A stretch of 57,351 nt of DNA. Origin: Blautia sp. Its GTDB lineage: Bacteria; Bacillota; Clostridia; Lachnospirales; Lachnospiraceae. The stretch lies in assembly GCA_017475035.1 (NCBI GenBank), contig JAFVGK010000148.1:1-57351 (forward strand), given 5' to 3'. Both the position numbers and the translations under genes were made by a program. Positions 1 to 9,671 of this stretch are shown piece by piece. Position 1 is the stretch's first letter, and the number at the start of each line of letters is the position of its first letter. The notes below the pieces were generated by a model that made no database searches, was not told the DNA's origin, and was given only the letters and a program-made list of their open reading frames with translations.

Positions 1-6
1 AGCAGC

Positions 7-55
7 CATTTTGCACTATATACACTTGATTTTACAAATCTTTCTGTGCAAAATG
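7..55. repeat. Inverted repeat upstream of uvrA
   Basis: Perfect 10-bp arms CATTTTGCAC (7-16) and GTGCAAAATG (46-55) enclose an AT-rich 29-base loop. No T-run follows directly, so it is not a classical terminator. It may be the end of an upstream gene's 3' region or part of a repeat cut by the window edge. No gene is seen in 1-161. Confidence 0.45.
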
Positions 56-77
56 AGCGTATTCCGAGTGGCTGTAG

Positions 78-160
78 AATCGCGAGAGCAGCTCCGCTGC
101 GAAGCGATTCGTAGAATCAGGCTTTTGTCGATGCAATCATAGCATTGTAAGAGGAGGCAT
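78..160 (+). repeat. R3 palindromic repeat, copy 1, carrying the uvrA ribosome-binding site
   Basis: The core pairs GAATCGC (78-84) with GCGATTC (104-110) around an inner GCAG/CTGC stem. The segment AGCAGCTCCGCTG recurs in the second copy at 27396-27470, and both then read on to TAGAATCAGGC. The element runs into AAGAGGAGG, which is the Shine-Dalgarno sequence of uvrA. Confidence 0.6.
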
Positions 161-161
161 A

Positions 162-3047
162 ATGCCAGAGGCAATAAAAAAACCTTTTATCCGCATTCGC
201 GGCGCAAATGTTAATAATCTGAAAAACCTGAGCGTGGACATCCCCCGTGACAAGCTGGTCGTATTGACCGGCCTGTCCGGTTCCGGGAAGTCCTCGCTTG
301 CTTTTGACACCATTTATGCGGAAGGTCAGCGGCGGTATATGGAGTCTCTTTCCTCGTATGCGAGGCAGTTTCTGGGCCAGATGGAGAAACCGGATGTGGA
401 AAGCATAGACGGACTCCCCCCCGCGATTTCCATAGACCAGAAATCGACAAACCGGAATCCCCGTTCGACTGTCGGAACCGTGACGGAGATTTATGATTAT
501 TTTCGTCTGCTGTTTGCGAGAGTGGGAATTCCGCATTGTCCCAAATGCGGCAGGGAGATCCGGCGCCAATCGGTCGACCAGATTGTGGATCAGGTTATGG
601 CCTTGCCGGAGCGGACGAAGCTGCAGCTTCTTGCCCCGGTGGTGCGGGGGAGAAAAGGAACGCATGCCAAGGTGCTGGAGCAGGCGAGAAAAAGCGGCTA
701 TGTCCGTGCCCAGGTGGACGGAAATGTCTATGAGCTTTCGGAAGACATCACCCTGGACAAAAATATCAAACACAATATAGAAATTATCGTGGATCGTCTG
801 ATCGTAAAAGAGGGGATCGAAAAACGCCTTGCGGATTCCATCGAAACGGTTCTCGGACTTTCGGATGGCCTGGTGATGGTGGATACGATGGACGGAAATG
901 TAATGACCTACAGCCAGAGCTTTTTATGCCCGGACTGCGGGATCAGCATTGCCGAGATCGAGCCGAGAAGCTTTTCCTTCAATAATCCCTTCGGAGCCTG
1001 TCCCGACTGTCTGGGCCTGGGATATAAGATGGAGTTTGACATAGACCTGATGATTCCCGATCCGTCCCTGTCGATTCTGGATGGAGCGATCGTGGTAACC
1101 GGATGGCAGTCCAGCTCGACGCCGGGGAGCTTTTCCCGCGCCATGCTTGACGCCCTTGCGGAAGAATATGGCTTTTCTCTGGATACTCCCTTTGAAGAGT
1201 ATCCGGACAAGATCAAGGATATCCTAATCAACGGAACAGGCGGACACGTTGTAAAGGTCCGTTACCGCGGACAGAGAGGCGAAGGAGTTTATGATGTCGC
1301 CTTTCCGGGTCTGATCAAAAATGTAGAGCAAAGATACAGGGAAACGGCTTCCGAAATGATGAAGGCGGAATACGAGTCTTTCATGCAGATTACACCTTGC
1401 AAAACCTGCGGGGGGCAAAGGCTGAAGAAGGAATCCCTTGCCGTAACGGTGGCAGGAAAAAACATCTACGAATGGACGGACATGCCTGTCGAGAAGCTGG
1501 TTACGTTCCTGGAAGAAATGAAGCTGACGCAGCAGCAGCAGCTGATCGGACGGCAGGTCTTAAAGGAAATCAAAAACCGTGTGGGTTTTCTGTCGGAAGT
1601 GGGACTGGAGTACCTGACCCTTTCCCGGGCGACGGGAACGCTTTCCGGAGGGGAAGCGCAGCGTATCCGCCTGGCAACGCAGATCGGTTCCGGCCTGGTG
1701 GGGGTTGCCTATATTCTGGATGAGCCGAGCATCGGCCTGCATCAAAGGGACAACGATAAACTGCTCAGCGCCTTGAAAAGGCTGCGGGATCTGGGCAACA
1801 GCCTCATTGTGGTTGAGCACGACGAGGATACCATGCGGGCTGCGGACTGTATCGTGGATATCGGGCCTGGCGCAGGCTCCCACGGAGGCGAGCTGGTAGC
1901 GATGGGAACCGTAGAGGATCTGATCAACACGCCTGCCTCCATTACGGGGGATTATCTGGCGGGGAGAAGGTACATCGCGGTTCCGGACAAACGAAGGGAG
2001 CCCAGGGGCTTTCTGACGGTGAAGGGAGCGGCACAGAATAATTTAAAGCATATCGACGTACAGATTCCGCTGGGCGTAATGACCTGCGTAACAGGCGTTT
2101 CCGGATCCGGGAAAAGCTCCCTGATAAATGAAATTCTTTATAAAAAGCTTGCCAGAGTCCTGAACCGCGCCAGGACAATTCCGGGAAAGCATGATGATGT
2201 CATCGGCACGGAGCAGCTGGATAAGGTGATCTGTATCGATCAGTCTCCCATCGGAAGAACGCCCAGGTCAAATCCGGCAACCTATACGGGAGTATTTGAC
2301 CAGATCCGCGACCTTTTTGCCGCAACCGCGGACGCAAAGGCAAAGGGCTATAAAAAAGGACGTTTTTCTTTTAACGTTAAGGGAGGACGTTGTGAAGCCT
2401 GCAGCGGAGACGGCATCATCCGGATTGAAATGCATTTTCTGCCGGATGTATATGTGCCCTGCGAAGTCTGCAAGGGTAAGCGGTATAACCGTGAAACCCT
2501 TGACGTGAAATATAAGGGAAAAAGCATCTTTGACGTGCTGGATATGACGGTGGAAGAGGCACTGACCTTTTTTGACGCGGTTCCTTCGATACGTAATAAG
2601 ATGCAGACCTTATATGATGTGGGACTGTCTTATATCAAACTGGGACAGCCTTCCACGGAGCTGTCCGGAGGAGAAGCGCAGAGAGTAAAACTTGCGACAG
2701 AGCTGGCCCGGCGCAGTACGGGAAAAACGATTTATATTCTGGATGAGCCGACGACGTGTCTGCATTTCGAGGATGTAAACAAGCTGGTTATGATTTTGCG
2801 CCGGCTTGCAGAGGGCGGAAACACGGTGGTTGTGATCGAACATAATCTGGATGTGATCAAAACCGCGGATTATCTGATTGATATGGGACCGGAAGGCGGT
2901 GACGGAGGCGGCCGTGTCGTGACGTGCGGAACGCCCGAGGAGGTAGCGGAAGATCCGGCCTCGTATACGGGGATATACCTGAGGAGACTGCTCTCATCTT
3001 CCGCACCTGCAGCTGGCGAAGCAGCAGGATCGTCATCCGGAATATAG
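162..3047 (+). CDS. uvrA: Excinuclease ABC subunit A (UvrA)
   Basis: Damage-recognition ATPase of nucleotide excision repair; it works as a dimer with UvrB in the cytoplasm. Two ABC ATPase modules are visible: Walker [10 protein letters not shown] at residues 37-45 and GVSGSGKSS near 644-652, with LSGGEAQR signatures near 495 and 832. Zinc-binding CxxC pairs lie near 125, 255-280, 412 and 743-770. ATG 162 follows AAGAGGAGG at a good distance. At 961 residues it is slightly long for the family: the last roughly 20 residues (Ser/Ala/Gly-rich) are encoded by a copy of the R1 repeat that also appears between other genes. uvrB is not in the window and is probably upstream. Confidence 0.98.
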   Translation: MPEAIKKPFIRIRGANVNNLKNLSVDIPRDKLVVLTGLSGSGKSSLAFDTIYAEGQRRYMESLSSYARQFLGQMEKPDVESIDGLPPAISIDQKSTNRNPRSTVGTVTEIYDYFRLLFARVGIPHCPKCGREIRRQSVDQIVDQVMALPERTKLQLLAPVVRGRKGTHAKVLEQARKSGYVRAQVDGNVYELSEDITLDKNIKHNIEIIVDRLIVKEGIEKRLADSIETVLGLSDGLVMVDTMDGNVMTYSQSFLCPDCGISIAEIEPRSFSFNNPFGACPDCLGLGYKMEFDIDLMIPDPSLSILDGAIVVTGWQSSSTPGSFSRAMLDALAEEYGFSLDTPFEEYPDKIKDILINGTGGHVVKVRYRGQRGEGVYDVAFPGLIKNVEQRYRETASEMMKAEYESFMQITPCKTCGGQRLKKESLAVTVAGKNIYEWTDMPVEKLVTFLEEMKLTQQQQLIGRQVLKEIKNRVGFLSEVGLEYLTLSRATGTLSGGEAQRIRLATQIGSGLVGVAYILDEPSIGLHQRDNDKLLSALKRLRDLGNSLIVVEHDEDTMRAADCIVDIGPGAGSHGGELVAMGTVEDLINTPASITGDYLAGRRYIAVPDKRREPRGFLTVKGAAQNNLKHIDVQIPLGVMTCVTGVSGSGKSSLINEILYKKLARVLNRARTIPGKHDDVIGTEQLDKVICIDQSPIGRTPRSNPATYTGVFDQIRDLFAATADAKAKGYKKGRFSFNVKGGRCEACSGDGIIRIEMHFLPDVYVPCEVCKGKRYNRETLDVKYKGKSIFDVLDMTVEEALTFFDAVPSIRNKMQTLYDVGLSYIKLGQPSTELSGGEAQRVKLATELARRSTGKTIYILDEPTTCLHFEDVNKLVMILRRLAEGGNTVVVIEHNLDVIKTADYLIDMGPEGGDGGGRVVTCGTPEEVAEDPASYTGIYLRRLLSSSAPAAGEAAGSSSGI

Positions 3048-3052
3048 AGGAG
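2981..3052 (+). repeat. R1 repeat, copy H, forming the uvrA 3' end
   Basis: It begins GAGGAGACTG like the other R1 copies and retains AGCAGGATCGTCATCCGG, then ends in ATAGAGGAG. It lacks the later third of the element. It encodes the UvrA C-terminal tail and stop codon and lies 36 bases before the mreB-like start. Assignment is by eye comparison with the copies at 10939 and 21311. Confidence 0.65.
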
Positions 3053-3087
3053 ATTTTTGAAAGCTGATCAAGGGAGGAAAACGAACT

Positions 3088-4071
3088 ATGGCAACCGGCG
3101 ACATAGGGATCGATCTGGGAACGCGAAACAGCCTCGTATATACCACGGGGAGAGGAATGATCCTTTCGGAACCTACGGTAGTGGTTTATGACCGGAATGC
3201 TGAGCGGATCAGGATGATCGGAGAAGAGGCAAAGTCCATGGCAGACCATTCCCTTTCCGGGCTTGAACTGGTTTGGCCGATCCGGAACGGCGTTATCATG
3301 GATTATATTGTCCTGGAAAAGCTGTTGAAATATTATATTACAAAGGCAATGGGAAGAAACGCTTTTCGTAAGCCCCGGATCAGCATCTGCGTACCTGCTT
3401 CGATCACGGATATCGGGCGCAAGGCGCTGGAAGAAGCTTCTTACCTTGCGGGAGCCAGAAAGGTGTTTTTCGTCAGATCGCCTTTGGCTGCGGCCCTCGG
3501 TTCGGAACTGGATATATCCAAACCTGCCGGAAACCTGGTTGTTGATATCGGGGCCGGTTCTACGGATGTGGCGGTGCTTACGATGTATGGCATCGCCGTG
3601 CAGGGCTCCGTGCGGGTGGGATCGGATGCGCTGAACAAAGCAATCATTGCTTATGCCCGGAAGACACATAATCTTTTTATCGGAGAAGACCTTGCAGAGC
3701 AGATCAAACTGGGCATCGGAGCGGCTTATGAGGAAAAGACGCCGCGCTCCATGGAGGTCAAGGGGAGAAATGTCATAACAGGACTGTCTAAAGTCGTCAC
3801 AATGACTTCGGAGGATGTAAGGGAGGCAATCGGGGATACGGCAGGGCAGATGATAGGACTGATCCGGCAGATACTGGAAAAAACGCCTCCCGAACTGGCG
3901 TCTGACATTGTGGATCGGGGAATTGTTCTTTCAGGAGGCGGCGCCATGCTTTCCGGAATGGATCGTCTGGTGGAAGAAGCGACAGGGATCAGCACGATGA
4001 CAATGCCGAACCCTATGATCTCGACGGTAATAGGAACAGCCCGTTACGCGCAGATAGCATCGGAGAGGTGA
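3088..4071 (+). CDS. MreB/Mbl-like actin-family protein
   Basis: Actin-fold ATPase of the MreB family, expected to form membrane-bound filaments guiding cell-wall synthesis. Visible motifs are phosphate-1 DLGTRNS (residues 9-15), phosphate-2 DIGAGSTDVAV (about 154-164) and the adenosine motif GIVLSGGGAML (near 276). These differ from the common DLGTANT and DIGGGTTEVAV, so this is probably a divergent paralogue rather than the main MreB. mreC and mreD are absent from its neighbourhood. ATG 3088 follows AAGGGAGG. Length 327 residues is normal. It lies between uvrA and recD2, seven bases from recD2. Confidence 0.88.
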   Translation: MATGDIGIDLGTRNSLVYTTGRGMILSEPTVVVYDRNAERIRMIGEEAKSMADHSLSGLELVWPIRNGVIMDYIVLEKLLKYYITKAMGRNAFRKPRISICVPASITDIGRKALEEASYLAGARKVFFVRSPLAAALGSELDISKPAGNLVVDIGAGSTDVAVLTMYGIAVQGSVRVGSDALNKAIIAYARKTHNLFIGEDLAEQIKLGIGAAYEEKTPRSMEVKGRNVITGLSKVVTMTSEDVREAIGDTAGQMIGLIRQILEKTPPELASDIVDRGIVLSGGGAMLSGMDRLVEEATGISTMTMPNPMISTVIGTARYAQIASER

Positions 4072-4077
4072 CTGGGC

Positions 4078-6312
4078 TTGGCTATGGAAAAGGTTACTGG
4101 ATTGATTGATCACGTTGTATTCCGCAACGAGGAAAACGGATATACGGTGATGGTGATTCGCCTGACGGGAGGCAAAGCCCTGACCTGTGTGGGAACATTT
4201 CCTTCCGTCAGTGTCGGGCTGACGATTGAGGCGGAAGGTGATTATACCGATCACCCGGTATACGGCAGGCAGTTTACGGTCCGAAGCTGTATAGAGCGGA
4301 TGCCGGAGGATCAGGAAGCTGTGGAACGTTATCTCGCGTCCGGGGCTATTAAAGGGATCAAGGCCGCGACTGCCGCGAAAATCGTTCGAAGGTTCGGAAA
4401 CGATACCCTGCGCATTATGGAAGAAGAACCTGTCCGTCTTGCGGAAATAAAGGGGATCAGTGCAAAGAAAGCCAAAGAAATCGGGGAGGAGTTTGCAAAA
4501 AACAGTCAGCTGCGGCAGGCGATGATTTTTCTGCAGAAATATGGAATATCACCGAATCTGAGCGTAAAGATCTGTCAGCGCTATGGGAAGGATGTATATC
4601 AGGTGGTGCAGGAAAACCCGTACCGCCTGGCAGACGAAATACAGGGGGTAGGATTCCTGACGGCGGATGAGATCGCAAAACGCATCGGTATTCATGCGGA
4701 TTCCGATTACAGGATCCGGTGCGGACTGCGTTATGTGCTGAACCAGGCACAGGGAGAGGGCCATATTTACCTGCCGAAAGCCGTTTTGTTTGCGCGTGCC
4801 GGGAAATTGCTCGGTATTGATTCGTCATATCTGGATAAACACCTGATGGATCTGCAGCTGGCGAGAAAGGTTGTGGTCAGACAGAAAGAGGATGAAGAGC
4901 GCGTCTATGACGCCCGCCTGTTCCACCTGGAGCTTGATACGGCAAGGATGCTGCTGGATCTGAAGGTAAGACTTCCCCTCGACGAGACTGTTTTTGAAAG
5001 ACGTCTGGCCGGACTGGAAGCGGACACAGGACTGGTGCTGGATTGCGGACAACGGGATGCCGTCCGCCAGGCCTGCCGGAACGGCCTGTTCATCCTTACC
5101 GGCGGTCCCGGTACAGGAAAGACCACAACCATCAATGCCATGCTGCGGTATTTTGCGGGGGAAAGGCTCAGGCTTGCCCTTGCGGCTCCGACAGGCAGAG
5201 CGGCAAAGCGTATGACAGAGGCAACGGGATTTGAGGCGAAAACGATCCATCGTCTGCTTGAACTGCAGGGCCTGCCGGAAGAGGAGGATGACCGGGCGGA
5301 ACAGCAGATCTGGTTTGCAAGAAATGATGAAAATCCATTGGAAACCGATGTCCTGATCATAGACGAGATGTCCATGGTGGATATTTACCTGATGCATTCT
5401 CTGCTGAAAGCGATACCTCCGGGAACCCGCCTGATCCTGGTGGGCGATGAAAATCAGCTGCCGAGTGTCGGACCCGGCAATGTGCTGGGAGATATCATAG
5501 CCAGCCATGCATTTCCGATCCAGAGGCTTGACCGGATTTTCCGGCAGGCGGAAGAAAGCGATATTGTCGTGAATGCGCATAAGATTCACCGGGGAGAAGA
5601 GGTCAGACTGGATAATAAAAGCCGTGATTTTTTCTTTTTGAAACGCTATGATCCGGATCAGGTGCTGAGGGTTGTTTTATCCCTTGTGAAAGATAAACTG
5701 CCGTCCTATGTGGGAGCGGAAAGCTTCGACATACAGGTTCTGACGCCGATGCGGAAAGGGCAGATGGGAGTGGAACGCCTGAATGTTGTTTTGCAGAGAT
5801 ATCTCAACCCTCCGGCTCCGGATAAGGCGGAATGGGAAATCGCAGACCGGGTCTTCCGGGAGGGAGATAAGGTAATGCAGACCCGCAACAATTATCAGGT
5901 CGAATGGGTGCAAAAAGGCGCAAACGGAGTGATCATAGAAGAAGGCGTAGGCGTATTTAACGGTGATATGGGAATCATCAGAAAAATATCTGCCGAGCTT
6001 TCTCTTGTTACGGTGGAATTTGAAGAAGGCCGGTTTATCGATTATGCCTTAAAACAACTGGATGAGCTGGAGCTGGCTTACGCGGTTACCGTTCATAAAT
6101 CACAGGGCTCTGAATATCCGGCAGTGGTGATGCCCCTCCTTTCCGGTCCCGCCATGCTGCTGAACCGGAACCTTCTTTATACGGCGGTGACGCGGGCAAA
6201 AAAATGCGTGGCTATTGTAGGCGATGAAGAGACTTTTTTGCGGATGGAAGCTAACGTACGGCAGCAAAGAAGGTGCAGCAGCCTGGATGAACGGGTGGAG
6301 GAGCTGTTATAA
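4078..6312 (+). CDS. recD2: ATP-dependent DNA helicase RecD2
   Basis: Superfamily 1B 5'-3' DNA helicase of the RecD2 (YrrC) type found in bacteria whose RecD is not part of RecBCD. The order is an N-terminal OB/helix-hairpin-helix region (about 1-240), Walker A GGPGTGKTT near 342-350, Walker B region DEMSMVD near 429, and the C-terminal 2B/helicase segment with AVTVHKSQGSEYPAVV near 668. Length 744 is typical. The start is TTG 4078, about seven bases after GAGGTG; ATG 4084 is an alternative. It lies close behind the MreB-like gene and 36 bases before comFC, so cotranscription is likely. Confidence 0.95.
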   Translation: MAMEKVTGLIDHVVFRNEENGYTVMVIRLTGGKALTCVGTFPSVSVGLTIEAEGDYTDHPVYGRQFTVRSCIERMPEDQEAVERYLASGAIKGIKAATAAKIVRRFGNDTLRIMEEEPVRLAEIKGISAKKAKEIGEEFAKNSQLRQAMIFLQKYGISPNLSVKICQRYGKDVYQVVQENPYRLADEIQGVGFLTADEIAKRIGIHADSDYRIRCGLRYVLNQAQGEGHIYLPKAVLFARAGKLLGIDSSYLDKHLMDLQLARKVVVRQKEDEERVYDARLFHLELDTARMLLDLKVRLPLDETVFERRLAGLEADTGLVLDCGQRDAVRQACRNGLFILTGGPGTGKTTTINAMLRYFAGERLRLALAAPTGRAAKRMTEATGFEAKTIHRLLELQGLPEEEDDRAEQQIWFARNDENPLETDVLIIDEMSMVDIYLMHSLLKAIPPGTRLILVGDENQLPSVGPGNVLGDIIASHAFPIQRLDRIFRQAEESDIVVNAHKIHRGEEVRLDNKSRDFFFLKRYDPDQVLRVVLSLVKDKLPSYVGAESFDIQVLTPMRKGQMGVERLNVVLQRYLNPPAPDKAEWEIADRVFREGDKVMQTRNNYQVEWVQKGANGVIIEEGVGVFNGDMGIIRKISAELSLVTVEFEEGRFIDYALKQLDELELAYAVTVHKSQGSEYPAVVMPLLSGPAMLLNRNLLYTAVTRAKKCVAIVGDEETFLRMEANVRQQRRCSSLDERVEELL

Positions 6313-6348
6313 TGGCAGGGAGCTTTTTTCGGGGGAGAAAGGTTCTTT

Positions 6349-7050
6349 ATGAAAGATATTCTTCGTTGGCTGTATCCTGACAGATGCGCTTTTTGCGGTG
6401 AGGCTGTTGCGCCCGAAGACAACCATTTGTGTGCCCGGTGCAGAAGCGGGGTGCTTCCGATTGGAAGAAACCGATGTTTTGTCTGCGGGAAGCCTGTGGA
6501 GGAGGGGAGGGAGCTTTGCGCGGATTGCGCGGACCATCCTCATGTTTTTGATGAAGGACGCGGTATTTTTGTGTATGACGCGAAAATGCGTTCTTCCATA
6601 CTGCGTTATAAGGAAAGCGGGCATCGCCGGAATGCACGGGCATACGCGGAAGCAATGGCGGAAAATGCAGGGACAGAGCTGGCCAGATGGCGGCCGGATG
6701 CGCTGATCCCGGTGCCGGTTCACGCTTCGCGGAGAAAAAGCAGGGGCTTTAATCAGGCAGAATGCATTGCTGAGGAGCTGTCGGCCCTTACGGGAATCCC
6801 CTGCATTAACTGGCTTGTTGAGAAGGTAAGGCCTACGGCTTCGCAGAAGACGTTGTCTGCCGCCGCCCGCCGGCAGAATCTGAAGCAAAGCCTGCGTGTG
6901 CGGCAGCGGTTAAGGGGAGGCAGCTTTGTGGTGATCGACGACGTTTATACGACGGGCAGTACCATCGATGCGATGGCTGCGTGTCTGAAGGAAGCCGGAG
7001 CGCAAAGGGTGTACTTCCTGACGGTATGCATCGGGAAACAGGATCGCTGA
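6349..7050 (+). CDS. comFC: ComF family protein (competence-associated phosphoribosyltransferase-like)
   Basis: ComFC-type protein linked to DNA uptake and processing. Two N-terminal zinc-finger pairs are visible (CAFC...CARC and CFVC...CADC, residues 11-60), followed by a type I phosphoribosyltransferase fold with the PRPP loop VVIDDVYTTGSTI near 191-203. Length 233 is normal. ATG 6349 follows GGGGGAG within a short spacer after recD2. The helicase-like partner ComFA is not adjacent. Association with uvrA and recD2 fits a DNA-metabolism operon. Confidence 0.92.
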   Translation: MKDILRWLYPDRCAFCGEAVAPEDNHLCARCRSGVLPIGRNRCFVCGKPVEEGRELCADCADHPHVFDEGRGIFVYDAKMRSSILRYKESGHRRNARAYAEAMAENAGTELARWRPDALIPVPVHASRRKSRGFNQAECIAEELSALTGIPCINWLVEKVRPTASQKTLSAAARRQNLKQSLRVRQRLRGGSFVVIDDVYTTGSTIDAMAACLKEAGAQRVYFLTVCIGKQDR

Positions 7051-7079
7051 AATTCCCTCTTTTATTCAAGAGCGTCTTA

Positions 7080-7088
7080 TGGTACAAT
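7080..7088 (+). promoter_or_regulatory. Candidate extended -10 promoter for the c-di-AMP operon
   Basis: TGG directly followed by TACAAT (7083-7088) makes an extended -10 element; no good -35 is seen at 17 bases. The palindrome AATTGCAATT lies just downstream. It would produce a leader of about 165 nt that contains the R2 repeat. Confidence 0.4.
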
Positions 7089-7134
7089 AATTCTCAATTG
7101 CAATTATCTGATAAAGATCCTTACCACAGCATTG

Positions 7135-7245
7135 TATAGTAAACGAATAAAACGCCTGCATTTTTGATTCGTTTACCGCGCCGGATTTACGCCGCTGCAA
7201 GCGGCATGATTCCGCTGTAAATTCGTGCGCATACTATAAGAGGAG
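7135..7245 (+). repeat. R2 palindromic repeat, copy 1
   Basis: GTAAACGAAT pairs with ATTCGTTTAC, a GCCGC/GCGGC stem follows, and outer TATAGT/ACTATA arms close the element, which then reads into AAGAGGAGG before the 136-residue gene. A second copy lies at 46402-46502; CCTGCATTTT, GTTTAC, GCCGGATTTACGC and GTAAATTCG are shared. It has the form of a MITE-like or BIME-like element. Confidence 0.65.
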
Positions 7246-7259
7246 GTCTCGGGAGGCTC

Positions 7260-7670
7260 ATGTTAAATCCTGAAAAGATTAAGCTGATGAATCAGCTGGC
7301 TATGTATGAGCAGGGGGAAGGAAAGAAGTATCTTCCTATCAGCCGGTATTATCGGAGAGATTATATCGGAGCGGCATTGATACGGAACCTCTTTCTGGTT
7401 GCGGTCGGTTATGTCCTTACACTGGCGGGTGTGGGTGCGTATTTTTCCGAGTACCTGATGAATAATATTCATAAAATGAATCTCACTGCGCTGGGAGTCT
7501 ATTTGCTGCTCGGATTCCTCGCCTTGTTCAGCGTTTATACCGTGCTGACATATATTATTTATTCGGTTAAATACTTTAAGGCCAAAAAGAGTGTCCGACA
7601 TTACTATGATCTGCTGACACAGATGGAAAAGATGTACGGACGCGAGGAGCGAAGGAGTTCGAGGAACTAG
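7260..7670 (+). CDS. Small two-TM membrane protein of the c-di-AMP operon
   Basis: Function unknown. The 136 residues contain a basic/polar N-terminus (1-40), two hydrophobic helices (about 43-65 and 78-103) and a charged C-terminal tail, so it should be an inner-membrane protein. It is preceded by an R2 repeat carrying AAGAGGAGG and by GGGAGG immediately before ATG 7260. It ends nine bases before the next membrane-protein gene, which leads into cdaA and cdaR. The shared operon suggests a role linked to c-di-AMP or envelope homeostasis; this is inference from context only. Confidence 0.8.
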   Translation: MLNPEKIKLMNQLAMYEQGEGKKYLPISRYYRRDYIGAALIRNLFLVAVGYVLTLAGVGAYFSEYLMNNIHKMNLTALGVYLLLGFLALFSVYTVLTYIIYSVKYFKAKKSVRHYYDLLTQMEKMYGREERRSSRN

Positions 7671-7679
7671 GAGGTAGAT

Positions 7680-8729
7680 ATGACGACACTGTTGGAGTTA
7701 AAGCAGAAGGTTAAGTTTTTTTTCGGTACGAATCAGGTTTTTTTCATGCCGATTCTGAAATTTGCGATCGCCTTTCTGCACTTTATCTGGCTGAGCGAAA
7801 GCATGGGTTACTTTCCCATGCTGAATAATCTTCCCTTCCTGGCTGTTCTCGCGGGGATCTGCTGTATTCTGCCCTCACAGGTTACGGTTTTATGCAGCTT
7901 TGTGCTTATGATTCTGCACAGTTATGCGGTGGGACTTGAATGCGCCGGCTTTATGATTGTTTTAATCCTGCTGCTGGCGATCTTTTTTCTGCGGTTTTCA
8001 GGCGGTACAAGCTTTATTACGGTATTGACTCCGATCTCCTTCAGTGTAGGGTTCCCGGTGATGCTGCCGATCGGCAGCGGACTGCTTTTGCCGGCTTCAT
8101 CTGCGATACCGGCAGCCTGCGGTGTAGTCCTGTACTATTTTATCCGGTATCTGAACGCCCATGCGAGCGAATTGTCAAACGTGGATATTGAGCCTGTGGC
8201 AAAGCTGCAGACGATGGCTGACGGCATTATCTATAACTGGGGCATGTGGATTACGGTTGTGACCTTTATCGCGGTGATCCTTATGGTAAATCTGATCCGT
8301 ACCCGCTCCTTTGATTACGCCTGGCGGGTATCCATCATAGTCGGCGGCGTGCTTTACGTGGTTCTGATGATGACGGGCAGTTATTATCTGAATGCAACGG
8401 TTGATGTCAGTTATCTGATTACGAGCACGGTCATTGCCGTAGTTGTGGGAATCGTGATAGAGTTTTTCTTTTTCGGAGGGGACTATTCCCGCACGGAGCG
8501 CCTGGAATACGAGGATGACGAATATTATTATTACGTGAAGGCTGTACCGAAGGCTTCCGTCTCTACCGCAAAACGCAGGATCAAAAAAATTCATGTAGAA
8601 GATCTGCCGCAGAGCGGCAGGAGCGGAGAGGTTTTTAATCCATACGCGCATCCGCTCTTTTCCAGCGATGATCCTGAAGCAGACCTCAACCTTGAGAAAA
8701 AGCTGGAGGAGTCTTTGCGGGATCTCTGA
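7680..8729 (+). CDS. Polytopic membrane protein upstream of cdaA
   Basis: Function not established. About eight hydrophobic segments fill residues 20-275. A cytoplasmic tail follows, with an acidic/Tyr-rich patch (EYEDDEYYYYVKAV, about 278-291), a Lys/Arg-rich segment and an acidic C-terminus. ATG 7680 follows AGGAGG. The tail resembles a conserved partner seen beside cdaA in clostridia, but I can give no reliable family name; it lacks an ABC permease loop that I can see. It is 60 bases upstream of cdaA, so it is probably coexpressed with it. Confidence 0.8.
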   Translation: MTTLLELKQKVKFFFGTNQVFFMPILKFAIAFLHFIWLSESMGYFPMLNNLPFLAVLAGICCILPSQVTVLCSFVLMILHSYAVGLECAGFMIVLILLLAIFFLRFSGGTSFITVLTPISFSVGFPVMLPIGSGLLLPASSAIPAACGVVLYYFIRYLNAHASELSNVDIEPVAKLQTMADGIIYNWGMWITVVTFIAVILMVNLIRTRSFDYAWRVSIIVGGVLYVVLMMTGSYYLNATVDVSYLITSTVIAVVVGIVIEFFFFGGDYSRTERLEYEDDEYYYYVKAVPKASVSTAKRRIKKIHVEDLPQSGRSGEVFNPYAHPLFSSDDPEADLNLEKKLEESLRDL

Positions 8730-8789
8730 AAAAATGCGGATGATGATTGAATCCACCCCGAACCTTTTCCTCAGGAGAAAGGAGATTTC

Positions 8790-9671
8790 ATGCAAGAATT
8801 TCTGGGCTTACTGTCCGGATACCTTTCCAGGCTGACCCTCCCGGGGATTGGCCTGAATGATGTTATTGACATTCTTTTGATTTCTTTCTTTGTTTACCAG
8901 TTTATTGTCTGGGTTAAGACAACAAGAGCTTATTCCCTGCTTAAAGGTATCGTGATCGTTCTGGCATTTCTTTTGTTGTCTTATATTTTGCGGCTGAATA
9001 CGATCCTCTGGATTGTTCGGAATCTGGCAAATCTCCTTATCATGGCTGTGATCGTTATTTTCCAGCCCGAGCTCCGGAAGGTATTGGAATCGCTGGGAAA
9101 ACGAGAGTTTATTTCTTCATTGCTTCTTCCGTTCAATGCCGGCCAGGAGGTTGTGGAACGATTTACGGACAAGACCGTCGCAGAGATCGTGAAGGGCTGC
9201 TTTGATATGGCGGCAGTCAAGACGGGAGCTTTGATTGTGATCGAAAGAGATGTCAGGCTTTCTGAATATGAACGGACAGGGATAAAATTGGACGCAACGG
9301 TTACGAGCCAGCTGCTGATCAATATTTTTGAAAAAAACACACCTTTGCATGACGGCGCTGTCCTTGTGAGGGGAAACCGTATTGTTGCCGCCACCTGTTA
9401 TCTGCCGCTTTCGGATAATATGGAGCTGAGCAAGCAGCTTGGAACCCGGCACAGGGCGGGAATCGGAATCAGTGAAATCAGTGATTCCCTTACGATCATC
9501 GTTTCGGAAGAAACCGGGCATGTATCGATTGCGCGGGAGGGAAGGCTCTCAAGATGTTATGATGCCGCTGAGCTGAAAGAAGCATTGGTAAACGTGCAGA
9601 ACAAAAAGGTGGTTGACGGGAGAAAGCTGCGCGATTTTATCATGGGAAGGGGCAAGCATGCGCAAACATAA
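8790..9671 (+). CDS. cdaA: Diadenylate cyclase CdaA
   Basis: Membrane-bound enzyme that joins two ATP molecules to make cyclic di-AMP, a messenger controlling potassium and osmolyte balance and wall integrity. Three N-terminal transmembrane helices (about 15-85) precede the DAC domain (about 95-265), which carries the catalytic DGA (LHDGAVLV, near 186) and the RHR motif (GTRHRAGIG, near 219). Length 293 is usual. ATG 8790 follows AAAGGAGA. It overlaps cdaR by 14 bases, the classical cdaA-cdaR pair. glmM, the usual third gene, does not follow. Confidence 0.97.
   Translation: MQEFLGLLSGYLSRLTLPGIGLNDVIDILLISFFVYQFIVWVKTTRAYSLLKGIVIVLAFLLLSYILRLNTILWIVRNLANLLIMAVIVIFQPELRKVLESLGKREFISSLLLPFNAGQEVVERFTDKTVAEIVKGCFDMAAVKTGALIVIERDVRLSEYERTGIKLDATVTSQLLINIFEKNTPLHDGAVLVRGNRIVAATCYLPLSDNMELSKQLGTRHRAGIGISEISDSLTIIVSEETGHVSIAREGRLSRCYDAAELKEALVNVQNKKVVDGRKLRDFIMGRGKHAQT

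Noticed and set aside
117-773. Minus-strand frame of 218 codons opposite uvrA
   Set aside because: Shadow of the strongly conserved uvrA frame with no family resemblance.
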